Shown: positions 33,301-44,889 of the stretch, piece after piece
How the letters are laid out: the number at the start of each line of letters is the position of its first letter
How positions within the stretch are numbered: the first letter of the stretch is position 1
Origin: Microcebus murinus
Taxonomy: Eukaryota > Chordata > Mammalia > Primates > Cheirogaleidae
Direction of reading: 5' to 3'
Length of the DNA: 64,000 nucleotides
Assembly (NCBI RefSeq): GCF_040939455.1
Contig: NC_134119.1
Span: 9,164,501 to 9,228,500, forward strand
Notes under the pieces: generated by a model
Databases searched by the model: none
Told to the model about the DNA's origin: nothing
What the model saw: only the letters and a program-made list of their open reading frames with translations
Translations under genes and position numbers: made by a program

Positions 33301-34934
33301 CAGAAAGCACTGGAATTTTCTTTGAAAACATTTTGTGTGTGTGTGATAGTGGTGTCCTTTTCCAAAAATTGACTGTGTTATGAAAATAACAGCCACCATA
33401 AATTTAGCAAGTATCTGAGCTTAGCTCACCTCAGGATGACTCTTTCCATCCGCCAGGAAGAGAGGCTCTGTTTACATGAGGATCTCTTTCCTGAGTGGAA
33501 AACAGACAACAAATAATATATTTCAGGGTTAATTTAACTTTTCAAATTACAAATTCATCTAAAAAGCCATCCACTGCTGGGCAATAACTCAGGGTGCTGC
33601 CAGGGTTTACGTACTGTAGCGACGGCTGGCGTTAAACTCCTCACGTGCACGTCTTAAAAGATGGCTACCCTGGGGTTTATATCAAGCCTACATAATCATA
33701 TACTGAAGCTGGGATTATTTATTTCCATGTTTCTGAAGTACTACTAATCATTTTTTTAAGATGGTCGATGTGTAACATAATTAATAAAACACAAGAGCTT
33801 AGGAAGAAAGCCCAGAGAAAGAGACCCGGGCAATCTCGGAGAAACAGTGTCACTTCTTGGTACCAATGGAAATCCCAGTCTTGAGAAGATTAAGTCTTAA
33901 CAGTGAGAATATGAAACAATAATTTTTCTTTCCTTTTCCTTTTGACCTTCTCCTTCCTTTCTGTGTTTCCCAAACTTAGACACTGGTCAATGCTAATGTT
34001 TTAAAGGGAAAGAAAGTGTGTGGAAGGAGGGGTGAGAAGTGGTGAATAAAATCATTAATTCAATTTCTCACCGTTTTGCCTCTGGTGATTGCTGTCCCTA
34101 CGGGTGATAGCTTGTCTGTGGTCTTGACCCAATTCTTAAACCTTTCCTATGGTACTCCAACAATTAATCTAATGGTTCATTAATTGCAAACATCTGAAAT
34201 CATTAGACTCTGATTGAGCACAGAAGCATCAAACCTTCCAAAGCTGTAACTGCTTAACCAGCAAATGGGCTCACTGCAAAGGAATGTCGATGTTTATAGT
34301 AGATGTAACCCAAACTTGGGTGTTCATTGACACATTGTTCCATTTGTATACAACCACCCTGGCATCTGTCTGTTCAAGAGAGCATGATTTATCCAGTGCT
34401 ACATCCTGCAACTGACAGGCCAAAGATTAGCACTTAACCCAGATGAAAGTGGAGGCTGTGTGTATTCCTAAAACAAATATTTAGTGTCTGACAAGCTCTG
34501 CTTAATATTAAGTCATGATAGAAAGCAGTCAATTTAAGCTTAGTTCATGCCAAAATATATTTGGGTTTTGTAAATCATTTTTCAGGATCATGGTATCAAA
34601 AATCAGACAAGAAAGAGACTTACTAAAATTGTAAAACTGCAGGGCTGGGTAGGGCTTTCAGAAAACGTCTAGCCCAGAGTTCTAAATGGGCAGCCCATAA
34701 ACATGAAAGCCTCCAGTAGATGTGATTTCCTCAAATAGTACAATGTTTTAAAATAATCATTTTTAATTATTTGCAAAGTACGAATTTTTTACTCTTCTTA
34801 CAGGTCTAGCAATACTGGGTCCAAGTTCCAAACAGTCAGCTGAAATCTAGGAAAAGATGTCCTACAAGAGACACATGCTCTCCTTGGCCACAAACCCCCA
34901 CCCCTCCCTGGCATTTACACATGTCCACTTACAC
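33301..34934. other. Unique, low-repeat stretch (possible conserved non-coding DNA)
   Basis: Almost no recognisable repeat. It has several TAATTG/TTAAT-type homeobox motifs, for example 'TTCATTAATTGCAAACATCT' near 34175. No splice-flanked open frame. A regulatory role is only a guess. Confidence 0.3.
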
Positions 34935-35045
34935 CTGCCCTCTGCTCACCTGAAAGATGAGGAAACTGATGTCTAGGAAGGAAGAAGGTTATCCCAGGTT
35001 ATTGAGTTAGTGTCAGCACTGGGATGAGAACTCAAATCTCCTGAT
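34935..35045 (-). repeat. MIR fragment, antisense
   Basis: 'GAAAGATGAGGAAACTGATG' then 'GATGAGAACTCAAATCTCCT' follow the antisense MIR order. Confidence 0.6.
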
Positions 35046-35369
35046 GCTACTATATTTATTTATTTAGCATCACTCAATGCCATTTCATGCTGATATGCAA
35101 TGGTTTTAGGAAGAAAAATTCTAGCTCAGTGTTTAGGGGGTTTTCAAAGAGCATATAGCATGCCTGGGTATTAGCATTAATATCAATCAGTCTTCATTAT
35201 AGGACATGTACATTATTACTTCTAGATGATCTGAATAAGAGTCACTTTATGAAACTACAAAAATCCATTAAGACCTTCCCATCTATATGCATCTCTAATT
35301 TGGGTGGGCACTGACCTTCTGCATTGGGATATTGGCATCCTTACCTGACCTCATGCCAATTTTGTAATC

Positions 35370-35622
35370 ATAAGTATAGCTACCATTTACTGGATACCTC
35401 CTATGTTCAGAACTTTGTCTTTAAATTTTTTCCTTAGTACTCAAAGCAATCCTCAAAGATAAGTTTATTGTTTTCACTTTATAGATAAAGAATTTAAGTG
35501 TCAGGAACACTAACCAACTGTATCTGGTTTACACAGCTAGCAAAAGACAGAGCTGGAATTTGAACCCAGATAAGTTGGGTTCAAGCTCCTAGTCTTGCTA
35601 CTGTATCCCACACTGCTGGCTG
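35370..35622 (-). repeat. MIR SINE, antisense
   Basis: 'ACTTTATAGATAAAGAATTT', 'TTACACAGCTAGCAAAAGAC' and 'AGAGCTGGAATTTGAACCCA' (antisense B box) give a near full-length MIR. Confidence 0.8.
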
Positions 35623-36859
35623 CTGTGAGTTAAGCTTTTGCTCTATTGACACACATAAAAATGATATTCATGCATCATATATGGCTCAAAGTAAGGAGGC
35701 AAAGAAGTACAGGAAAGACGTGCAGTTGAGAATGGGTTAAATTTTCTGATAGCACTGGTTTCAAAAATGAACTCTTTGCATCTTTTAAATGTGTGTGGAA
35801 GCATATTTCTCAGTGTGCAACAAAAACATTTAGGCTTCCCTGTCATTTTGGTGAATTTTGTTTGCATGCTCTCTTCATAGAATACTGATGTTAATTTTTG
35901 GTTAAGTTTAGTCTTACAAAGTATAAAGCAATTTGCTAGAATAAGTAACCTTTCATTAAAGTTCAATACAGTACTTAAGGAAAATGGGACTGTGTGCATT
36001 AATTGATAGTTGACAGCTATTATTTCCATGAAAACCTTTTATAGTAAAATTTCTATTTGATAGATTGGAGTTTATAAAATTTGCATTTCACAAAGCTGGA
36101 TTCAACTGGTAATACTGGGGATGTTTTTCTTCTTCAAACAATATTTCATCTTTACATTTTTATTAAACATTTATTAGTGGATAGAATCTTAATTTAAAGA
36201 GTACAGCACAGATTTTATTTAATAACTCAGGTTTAGTAGTGCATGAACATAAGCATTTGCCCTGTATTTGACTTTGATAAAATGTGACTATTTATGAATA
36301 TATTTATCCATAGAGACTTAATTAGTATAGTTGGGTTTGGGGCAAATTGCTTAATAAAAGAATTCTATTTTATTTATTTTTATTTTTTAACTCATAATAA
36401 ATCACATAAATATCACTGGGAATTTTTCTTCCAGTTGGCAGGTTAGAAGGAAGAAATATTATCTCAGATTTGTCATATTTCACTAAAATTACAAAAATCT
36501 GAAATATAATTGTAATTCTGTTCAAATTCTGCCCCCACCCTACTCCTTTATGAATAACCCTTTACAAAGATACTTGAATGACCACTAAGATTTGGTCTGG
36601 CATCTTTATCCAAGATTTTAACAAATGAGCTGATGTTGTCATAAAAGCTATTTTCTATCATCAATTCTGATCAAAATATTAGCAAAATTTTCCATGTTTT
36701 TTTATAAAGCACTCACTCATGTTGAAGCTGTTCTTGCCATTTAAGATATGGGAAGTTTGGGGCCAAGAATGGTGAAATTACTTGAAATTAAACTAATTTG
36801 AGAAGGTGTCAAGATCAGAATCTAGGGTCTGAGATCTTTTTCCAAATGTAGCCCCCAGA
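35623..36859. other. Unassigned AT-rich stretch
   Basis: No gene or repeat recognised. A 128-codon minus frame at 35643-36029 has no recognisable domain and is probably chance. Confidence 0.35.
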
Positions 36860-37145
36860 TTAAAAGGCTTTTCCTTATGCTGCCCCCTCTTCCTGGAACA
36901 CTTCCTATTCTCCCAGGTAGACCTGGTTCCATCACAATTTTCAGGATTCAAGTGAAGTCCTCAAATAGGACATTCCAAATCCTCCTCTCTCTATAAGTGA
37001 TCCCTCCTGTTACCTATCACTGCAAATTTTTATTCTTGCAGAGCATATATAAAGGTGATGATTATATAGTAGTTATATGAGCACTCTTTTATCACATATC
37101 TCCCCCATTAGACTTTCCATCTCCGTAAGGACAAGGACCTTACCT
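36860..37145 (+). repeat. L2 LINE, left part (split by solo LTR)
   Basis: 'CTTCCTGGAACACTTCCTAT', 'TCAAGTGAAGTCCTCAAATA' and 'CCGTAAGGACAAGGACCTTA' are sense L2 3' text. It resumes at 37597 with 'TACTTAGTAGGTGACATGGA', so the LTR landed inside this L2. Confidence 0.75.
37142..37145. repeat. Solo LTR target duplication, left (ACCT)
   Basis: ACCT, repeated at 37597-37600 directly after the LTR. Four-base duplications are usual for gammaretrovirus-like (class I) elements. Confidence 0.8.
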
Positions 37146-37237
37146 TGTTAGGCCACAGAAATGTACAGCCCGTGTGGGGGAGAGACGACCGCTCGAAAAG
37201 ACTCAGAGTCCAGAGACTTGATGCAAGTGCAAGAGGA

Positions 37238-37243
37238 TTTATT
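37238..37243 (-). terminator. Polyadenylation signal in solo LTR
   Basis: AATAAATCC on the minus strand, about 70 bases past the TATAAAA. Confidence 0.65.
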
Positions 37244-37482
37244 CTCCAGTGCAGCGGAGGGGCAAGTGAGCTAGGGAAGCTGCCACGCCGGCCTTTTTTT
37301 TCCTTAGGATTTTTATAGGCAGAAACCACACGCAGGTGGCTAGGGATCACAGGGTGGGGGGAAATTCCATGGGCTTTGACCTTGCACAAACATGTACCAG
37401 ATGGGCTAATATTGGGAACTTCTAATCTTGGTCAATAGGTTCCAAGGACTAACGGCAAGCAGTTTTCAAGAAGTTACAGAGT

Positions 37483-37552
37483 GGCGCTGGCGGGGGAGGG
37501 AGTAGGGTTGAGCGAGCGGCGCCCGCGGGGGAAGGGAGTAGGGCTGAGCGAG
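37483..37552 (-). repeat. Tandem U3 enhancer-like repeat in solo LTR
   Basis: Two adjacent ~35-bp units, each with a GC-rich head and 'GGGAGTAGGG(T/C)TGAGCGAG', differing at a few positions. Repeats of this kind in U3 often carry transcription factor sites. Confidence 0.7.
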
Positions 37553-37596
37553 CGGAGTTTACAGAAGCAGAATGGCAGGTTAGATTTTTCTCCACA

Positions 37597-37690
37597 ACCT
37601 AATTTGCTCAGCCTCTATACTCTGCTGCATACTTAGTAGGTGACATGGAGTAAGTTTTCAGTACCCTGTTGAATGAATGAGTGGATGGAG
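37597..37690 (+). repeat. L2 LINE, right part
   Basis: 'TACTTAGTAGGTGACATGGA' and 'CCCTGTTGAATGAATGAGTG' complete the 3' end of the L2 that begins at 36860. Confidence 0.75.
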
Positions 37691-37849
37691 ATTCTTAAAA
37701 CTCAGAGCCCAGTTACTTTTATAGTGGAACAACCTGACAAATACTACCCTAGCCACATGATCAAGGTCAACAACCACAGTCACAAATCATGTTGATATCA
37801 TATGCCCTTGATATAATGTAAAAGTGATACTTCATGACTGTCATCTTCC

Positions 37850-38284
37850 TCCCAGAAACCCATAACACCAGTCTTACCATGAGAAAAACATTAGACAAAT
37901 TCCAATAGAGAAGTAACCTACAAAAAATACCTGACCAGTAACTCTCAAAACTTTCAAATCATCAAAATAGGGAAATTCTGAGAAATCAACACAGCCAAGA
38001 GGAGCCTGGGAGATACGTTGACTAAATGTAATTTGCTACCCTAGATGGGATCCTGAAACAGGAAAAGGACACTAGATAAAAACTAATGTTCTTAATAAAC
38101 TATGGACTTTAATTAATAATAATATATCAATGTTTACTCATTAATTATATAAATTATCTCATGTTAATGTATAATCATAATAAATAGGGGAAACTGGCTG
38201 TAGGGCATATGAGAACTATCTGTATTACCTGCTTAATTATTCTAAAAATTTAAAACTATTCTAAAAGATAAAGTCTATTTAAAA
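37850..38284 (+). repeat. L1M LINE 3' UTR
   Basis: 'ACCTGACCAGTAACTCTCAA', 'GAGGAGCCTGGGAGATACGT', 'CCCTAGATGGGATCCTGAAA', 'GGAAACTGGCTGTAGGGCAT' and 'TAAAACTATTCTAAAAGATA' follow the L1M 3' UTR in order. Confidence 0.8.
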
Positions 38285-38742
38285 AGCCTCAATAAATTTT
38301 AAAGAACTGAAATCACATAAATATTACCTCTAATTTACAACAGAGTTAAGTTAGAAATCAATAATGAAAACAACATATTAAAATGTGTGGGATTATGCTA
38401 CAGCAGATATTAGAGGAAAATTTATAACTATCTATACTTACATTTAAAAAGAGGAAAACTCTAACGTCAATTATCTAAAATTTCACCTGAGGAAGCTAGA
38501 AAAAGAAGAACAAATTAAACCTTAAGAAAGTAAACAAAAGAAAACACTAAAGTATGAGAAAAAATACTTGCAAATTCCAAAGTTTGCAAAGGAATTCAAT
38601 ACAGAATATAAACAATAACTTGATTATAAGAAGACAAACAAGCCAACAAAAAAAGGTGAAAGATTTAAACAGACCCTTCACATACACACACAAATATATA
38701 TGTATGTATGTATACACATACACACACCAAAAAAAATACACA
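38285..38742 (+). repeat. L1M LINE ORF2-derived fragment, part 1
   Basis: 'TTTAAAGAACTGAAATCACA', 'GTTAGAAATCAATAATGAAA' and 'TTAGAGGAAAATTTATAACT' are degenerate L1 ORF2 sequence. It ends at the Tigger insertion and continues at 41131. Confidence 0.6.
38681..38731 (+). repeat. (CA)/(TATG) simple sequence
   Basis: Mixed 'CATACACACACAAATATATA' and 'TGTATGTATGTATACACATA' units just left of the Tigger element. Confidence 0.8.
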
Positions 38743-41130
38743 CAGGCACAGCTCATTTTATTGCCCTTCACTTTATGGTACCTTCATAGGTATTGTGTTT
38801 TGAAGGTAATATTATAAATTGAAGGTTTGTGGCAACCCTGTGCCAAGCAAGTCTACCGGTGCCATTGTTTCAACAACACGTGCTCAATTCATGTCTTTGT
38901 GTCACATTTTGACACAAAATGTGTCAAATATTTCAAACTTTTCATTATTATTGTATCTGTTATAGTGATCTGTGATCAATGATCTTTGATGTTACTATTG
39001 TAATTGTTTGGGGATACCATAAACCATGTCAATATAAAATTGTGAACTTAATTGATAAAGGTTTTGTGTGCTCCAGCTAATGGAGCAGTCAGACCTCATC
39101 TTTCTCCCTCTCCTCAGGTCTCCCTATTTCCCAAGACATAACAATTAGAAATTAGGCCAATTAATAACCTTATTGGCCAGTAAGTGTCTAAGTTAAAAGA
39201 AGAGTTATATGTCTCTCACTTTAAATCAAAAGCTAGAAATGATCACGCTTAGTAAGGAAGGCATGTCAAAAGTCAAAATAGGTTGAAAGCTAGGCTTCTT
39301 GTGCCAAAAAGCCAAGTTGTGAGTGCTAAGAAAAAGTTCTTGAAGGAAATTAAAAGCACTACTCCAGGGAGCACATGAATGAAAAGAAAGCAAAGTAGCC
39401 TTATTGCTGACATGGACAAAGTTTTAGTGGTCTGGATAGAAGATCAAACCAGCCACAACATTCCCTCAAGCCAAAGCCTAATCTAGAATGAGGCCACAAC
39501 TCTCTTCTATTCTATGAAGACTGAGAGAGGTGAGGAAGCTGCAGAAGAAAAGTTTGAAACTAGCAGAGATCGGTTCATAAGATTTGAGGAAAGAAGCCAT
39601 CTCCATAACATAAAAGTACAAGGTGAAGCAGCAAGTGCTGATGTAGAAGCTACAGGTTATCCAGAAGATATAGGTAAGATAAGTGATAAAGATGGTTACA
39701 CTAAACAACAGATTTTTTATGCAGACAAAATAACCTCCTATGTAAAAAGATGCCATCTAGGAATTTCATAGCTAGAGGAGAGAAGTCTATGCCTGACTTC
39801 AAAGCTTCAAGGACAGTTAGGGGCTAATTAACTGGTGACTTTAAGATGAAGCCAATGTTCATTTACCATTTTAAAGATACTATACAGCCTTAAGAATTAT
39901 GTTAAATCTACTCTGCCTATGCTTTAGAGGTGGAACAACAAACCATGGATGATAGCCCATCTGTTTACAGCATGGCTTATTGAATATTTTAAGCTCACTG
40001 TTGAGACCTACTGCTCAGAAAAAGATTCTTTTCAAAACATTGCTACTCACTGGCAATTCACCTAGTCACCTAAGAGCTCAGATGGAAATGTATAAAGACA
40101 TTCCTGTTGTTTGCATGCCTCCTAACACAACATTCATCTTGCAACCCACGGATCAAAGAATAATTTCAATTTTCAAGTCTTATTACTAGAGAAATATTTT
40201 TCCTACAGCTATAGCTGCCATAGGTAGTGATTGCTCTGATGGATCTTGGCAAAGTAAACCAAAAGCCTTCTGGAAAGGATTCACCATTCTGGATGCCATA
40301 AAGAACATTTATGATTCACTGGAGGAGGTCAAAATATCAATATTAACAGGAATTGTAGGAAGTTGATTACAACCTTCATGGATGACTTTGAGGGATTCAA
40401 GACTTCAATGGAGGAAATAACTGCAGATGTGATGGAAGTAGCAAGAAAGTTAGAATTAGCAGTGGAGCCTGAATATGTAACTGAATTGCTGCAATCCCAT
40501 GACAAAACTTTAGCAGATGAGGAGTTGCTTCTTGTGACTGAGCAAAGAAAATAGTTAATTGAGATGGAATCTACTTCTGGTGAAGATGCCGTGAACACTG
40601 TTGAAATGACAACAAAAGGATTTAGAATATTACATAAATTTAGTCAACAAAGTAGTGGCAAGGTTTGAGAGGACTGACTTCAATTTTGAAAAAGATTCTA
40701 CTGTGGGTAAAATACTATTAGACAGCATCTCATGCTACAGAAAAATCTTTCATGAAAGGAAGAGTCATTCTATGCAGCCAACTTCACTGTTGTCTTATTT
40801 TAAGAAATTGCCACCCCAACCTAACTTTTAACAATGATCACTCCCAGCCATTTACATCAAGGCAAGTCTCTCCACCAGCAAAAATAATTGTGCCTCACTG
40901 AAGGCTCAAATGATCATTAGCATTTTTTTTAGCAATAAAGTATTTTTTTCCTTAAGGTCTATACATTTTTTAAGATATAATGCTATCGCACAGTTAATAG
41001 ATGGCACTATGGCGTCAACATAACTTTTCTATGTGCTATAAAACCAAAATATTCATGTAACTAGCTTTATTGCTATTTGCCTTATTACCATGGTCTGGAA
41101 CCAAACCACAATATCTCCAAGGTACACCTG
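38743..41130 (+). mobile_element. Near full-length Tigger1-like (pogo) DNA transposon
   Basis: Starts CAGGCACAGCTCATTTTATT and ends 'TATCTCCAAGGTACACCTG', the diverged inverted ends of Tigger1. At 2,388 bp it is close to the ~2.4 kb family length. The interior runs through the whole transposase region, from about 39150 (start lost) to ~40900. It split an older L1, whose text ends at 38742 and resumes at 41131. Confidence 0.92.
39200..40890 (+). pseudogene. Tigger transposase (pogo/DDE) pseudogene
   Basis: Broken into several frames. Recognisable pieces are a helix-turn-helix-like 'TLNQKLEM'-type region near 39220, the stretch at 39514-39771 ending 'FYADKI' (first catalytic Asp kept, following residues changed), '[10 protein letters not shown]' at ~40035 where the family has an Asp (second catalytic Asp lost), and 'LQPTDQR' at ~40140 (third-site region). 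A long C-terminal helical piece lies at 40363-40554. Multiple stops and indels mean no functional transposase can be made. Confidence 0.85.
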
Positions 41131-41427
41131 TACACAAATGGCCAAAAAAACACATGACAAAATATTTAATATTAGTATCATTGATCATAAAGAAACACAA
41201 ATAAAACCACCATTAGACACTCCTATAAATCTACCAAATAGATAAAATTAAAATGACTGACAAATGCTGGCAAGGATGGAGAACACCTGGAGCCCTCACA
41301 TATTGCTTGTATAAATTTGAAATGATACAGTCACTTTGGGAAACAGATTGGTGGTTTCTTAAAAAGTTAAAAATATATACATTTATTATGTAATCTAGTA
41401 ATTCCACTCTAAGGAGAAATGAAAATA
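41131..41427 (+). repeat. L1M LINE ORF2 fragment, part 2
   Basis: 'CAAATGGCCAAAAAAACACA', 'GCTGGCAAGGATGGAGAACA' and 'TCTAGTAATTCCACTCTAAG' are the sense 3' ORF2/3' UTR text of L1. It is broken at 41428 by the mariner. Confidence 0.8.
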
Positions 41428-42713
41428 CAAGAGAACTTCAAAAAGTTTATAGAAAAAATGAAGTTAAAAGATAAAAATTAAAAATATAAACCTTATATCT
41501 CAACATAAGGTCTACCAAGTTCAAGACAGCTTTTGTAAGAGGTGATACAAGCCATTCAGTCCATCTCTAAATAACTGAGGATCCTGAGAATTTAACAATG
41601 CCTATGCAGTCCTTTTTTACACTATTAGCTGAAGAAAAATGGGTGCCCTTTAAAGATTTTTTAAGATCAGAAAACAAAAAGAAGTCAGATCAGGGCTGTA
41701 AGGTAGATGCTTAATGGTTTCCCATCAAAACTCTTACAAAAGTGCCCTTGTTTGATGAAAGGAATGAGCAGGAGCTCATTGTGGTAGAGAAGGACTCTCT
41801 GGGGAAGCTTTCCCCAGGTATTTTTTTGCTAAAGCTTTGGCTCTCTCAAAACACTCTCATAATAAGCAAATGTTATCATTCTTTGGCCTTCCAGAAGGTT
41901 AACAAGCAAAATGCCTTGAGCATCTCAAAAAACTATTGCCATGACCTTTGCTCTTGACTGGTCCACTTTTGCTTTGACTGGACACATCCACCTCTTGGTA
42001 GCCATAGCTTTGATTATGCTTTGTCTTCAGGATTGTCCTGGTAAAGCCCTGTTTCATGTCCTGCTACAATTCTTCAGAGAAATGCTTCAGGATCTTGATC
42101 CCACTTGTTTAAAATTTCCATTGTAAGATTGCTCTTGTCTGCAGCTGATCTGGGTGCAACAGTTTGGCACTCACTGAGTGGAAAGTTTGCTCAACTTTAA
42201 TTTATCAGTCAGAATTGTGTAAGCTGAACCAACTGAGAAGTCTGTGTTGGCTATTGTTTCTGCTGTTAATCATCAGTCCTCTTCAATTAGGGCATGAACA
42301 AGATTAAATTTTTTCTTGCAAATTGATATGGATGGTCTGCCACTGAAGGCTTCATCTTCAACATCATGTCATTCTTTCTTGAAATGAGTTATCCATTTGT
42401 AAACTGCTAATTCCTTCTAGGCACTGTCCCCATAAACTTTTCGTAAAGCATCAGTGATTTCACCATTCTTCCACCCAAGTTTCATCATAAATTTGATGTT
42501 TGTTCTTGCTTCAATTTTAGCAGAGTTCGTGTTGCTCTGCTAAAGGTTATTTTCAAACTGATGTCTTATCCTTCTTAGTGTCTCAGACCAGGTCCTGCTC
42601 AGATATGTTATACCAAGTCAGTATGAGTTTATTTTGGTGTAAAAAAATATTGAAATACATGCATAATTTTATCATAATATGAATTTTTCCAAGACATTTA
42701 TGAAGTACCTTCA
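41428..42713 (-). mobile_element. Hsmar2-like mariner transposon, antisense
   Basis: A 1,286-bp element flanked by TA on both sides (41426-41427 and 42714-42715). Imperfect inverted ends contain 'ACTTCAAAAAGTTTATAGAA' on the left and the reverse of 'GACATTTATGAAGTACC' on the right. The coding strand is minus. The host is an L1, which resumes at 42714. Confidence 0.85.
41560..42560 (-). pseudogene. Mariner transposase pseudogene
   Basis: Reading the minus strand gives broken transposase text: 'TLKTKHNQSYGYQEVD'-like sequence near 42010, a stretch after 'LRCSRHFA' near 41910, and a diverged third-catalytic-site region near 41690. Frames change repeatedly and stops occur throughout. It belongs to the D,D34D Tc1/mariner class by element context. 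Confidence 0.65.
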
Positions 42714-42880
42714 TATATAGCTATTTTATTTATAACAGCCAAAAAATATTAAAACACCCAAATCTACATCATTTGGTGAATAGATACATAAAATGTGGTA
42801 TTCTCCATGGAATATCACACAGGAATAAAAAAAAATGAACTATTTATTGATATATGTGCCTATTTTAAAAATTAAAAAAA
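42714..42880 (+). repeat. L1M LINE fragment, part 3
   Basis: 'TTTATTTATAACAGCCAAAA', 'GGTGAATAGATACATAAAAT' and 'GTGGTATTCTCCATGGAATA' complete the L1 interrupted by the mariner. Confidence 0.75.
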
Positions 42881-43359
42881 AAAATCTTAGCCCAAAGGAT
42901 TCAAATGAAAATACATTTTGACAGAAAGACATATTATTGAAAATAAGCCCTGATTGCAAGCAATTTGCTTTCAAGAGTTGTGACACAATTTCCTAGGATT
43001 AAAGAAGGTCCCAATAATCCTTTTATAACCTACGAAACTGCCTTGAAAGGTCCTTTGAGCATGAAAACTGAGATCTTTTAGGTCATAGTATGGAAGTCAT
43101 AATTTGGATGAGTAAAACATAGAAAGGGTTAAATACTTTCACATGAGGGAAAAAAGGGATTTTATGACTCTTTGCTGGCACCTCTAGAGGCTGGGAGATG
43201 AGGAGTCTAGAACAGAGAAAAACAATATGATGCAAAGAGAAGGAGAATGAAAAAGGATTCTCAGCAAAATAGTAGGAGTTCAGAGAGTGCCAGGTAGCAG
43301 GAAATTCCATACAGCAAGAAGGAACTTAGAAATGTCCAGGGTCAGGGCTGACATCGAAA
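42881..43359. other. Unassigned stretch
   Basis: No repeat or gene identified. Confidence 0.35.
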
Positions 43360-43440
43360 TGCTTTCATTTGCTAAGTATTTCTTGAGCTCCCATCTGTGT
43401 CATGCTCTATTCTAGGCACCAGAGACACAACAGTCAGTTA
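43360..43440 (-). repeat. L2 LINE fragment, antisense
   Basis: 'GTATTTCTTGAGCTCCCATC' and 'GCTCTATTCTAGGCACCAGA' are the antisense L2 tail. Confidence 0.55.
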
Positions 43441-43769
43441 ATTAAATAGAAAATTCCCCAGAGGATACTCTCAAATATCTTGAAGCTATTTGCTCCTCTG
43501 AGTTGTAATTTCCCTTCACGGCATCACAAACTAGCAACAAAATTCTACTATATAAGCAAGAACATGTTTTTAATGGAGGGTTGGGGGAATAAAGGACAAC
43601 AGAAGTTGTCCAATGCGAGCTAAAACAAAACTGGCAACTTAGGATGACAATCACAGGAAGGAAGAGTAATGGCTAAAAATAGGCAACAAGCACACCGTAG
43701 CAAAGGCTCATGCCAGAAACTGTAGAGGTTCCAAGCAGGTCTTCACTGATGCCACATGACGCAGTATGG

Positions 43770-44176
43770 CAGAGTGCTAATTTCTAGGGCTATTCGCCAA
43801 TGTTGCAGATCCCCTCCTTTCCGGAAAGTGGTAGAACTGCACACTCCTGCCTCCTTCAAGTTCAGCATGGCTATAAGATGTGCTTTAGCCAACGAAATAT
43901 GAGCAGAAGCAAAATATATTACTTTCATGGTGATGCCTTTACAGGAAAATTAATAAACAGCCATGTTCTTTTGTTGTCCCTCCATAGCAACCAGCAGCCA
44001 GCCAGGTAGTGAAGGCTCTGTCGCCTTCTGTCAACGAGTAAATTTAAAGAGCCCACCAGCCAACTTGAAACTGACACGGAGCACGAGCAAGAAATCAACC
44101 TTTGCTGTTTATAAGCCACCAAAATCTGAGGGTTATTTATTACCACAGCACAACCTCGCTTATCCTGGCTGATACC
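43770..44176 (+). repeat. MLT1-type (older) MaLR LTR
   Basis: 'GCTTTAGCCAACGAAATATG', then 'GAGCAAGAAATCAACCTTTG', 'CTGTTTATAAGCCACCAAAA' and 'ACCACAGCACAACCTCGCTT' near the 3' end, as in the older MLT1 LTRs. Edges are approximate. Confidence 0.65.
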
Positions 44177-44886
44177 GGCGGATTGAGCTAGTCTATGTAG
44201 ATATTGTGGGCGAGCTGAAGGACCCGGGGACATCTGAAATTCTCAAACGTATTTTTCAGGAAGGGAGTACTCCAAAGGAACCAGGAAGAGAATGTGCTTT
44301 CAGGTGGCAGGCTGGAACAGATGAGAACATAAAAGCAGTAAATTCAGCCCTAAGGATTCTAGGAGGTAAGACGAGCATCGTGGCAGGTACACTTGTCTTT
44401 TTCTGACAGGAAAAAGTATACACTTTTGTTCAGCGACAATACTTTTTATCCCCCTGGAACTAAATTCAAGCCGGATTTGTCCTCTGGGGATTTGTTTAAA
44501 GGATGAGTAACAGAGGGAACAACATCTTCTGCCGCAAAATCACAGAAACGCTATAAAACTGGGCAGTCCTCTCAGTGACCCTGTCCAGAAGGAAAAGGCA
44601 TAACTTAAAACAGTGAGGCAGGGAAGGCAGTTTTCTGTGAAAGACTCGAGACGACATGGATCAAGCATGCGACTCTCTGATGACCTACGTCAGTGTTACC
44701 TAAACTCCAGCCACTCAAAAAACAGTTTCACAATTTTTTCCCATGGCCACCTGCTCTCTGTGCTTCACTTACTTGGTATTTTCTTTAAACTGATCTCCAT
44801 GTACAGACATCACTCAGTTTATTTGAAAAGGAAAAAACTGATTTGAGAAGGATAAATTGAAAACCAGTATATTAGCCATAAACGGA
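44177..44886. other. Unassigned stretch
   Basis: No gene or repeat recognised. Confidence 0.35.
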
Positions 44887-44889
44887 AAC

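Larger units (their letters stand above)
37146..37596 (-). mobile_element. Class I (gammaretrovirus-type) solo LTR
   Basis: 451 bp. The minus strand starts TGTGGAGAAAAATC and ends TGTGGCCTAACA, with TG...CA termini. U3 holds two tandem copies of a GC-rich unit around 37483-37552 ('GGGAGTAGGGTTGAGCGAGC' and 'GGGAGTAGGGCTGAGCGAGC'), which look like enhancer repeats. TATAAAA lies at 37311-37317 and AATAAA at 37238-37243, in the right order. No internal viral sequence remains, so this is the product of LTR-LTR recombination. It sits inside an L2, flanked by ACCT. The strand call follows the TATA and AATAAA. Confidence 0.85.

Noticed and set aside
37108..37389. 93-codon minus-strand frame in the solo LTR
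   Set aside because: It spans LTR R/U5 and L2 flank; no conserved protein is expected there.
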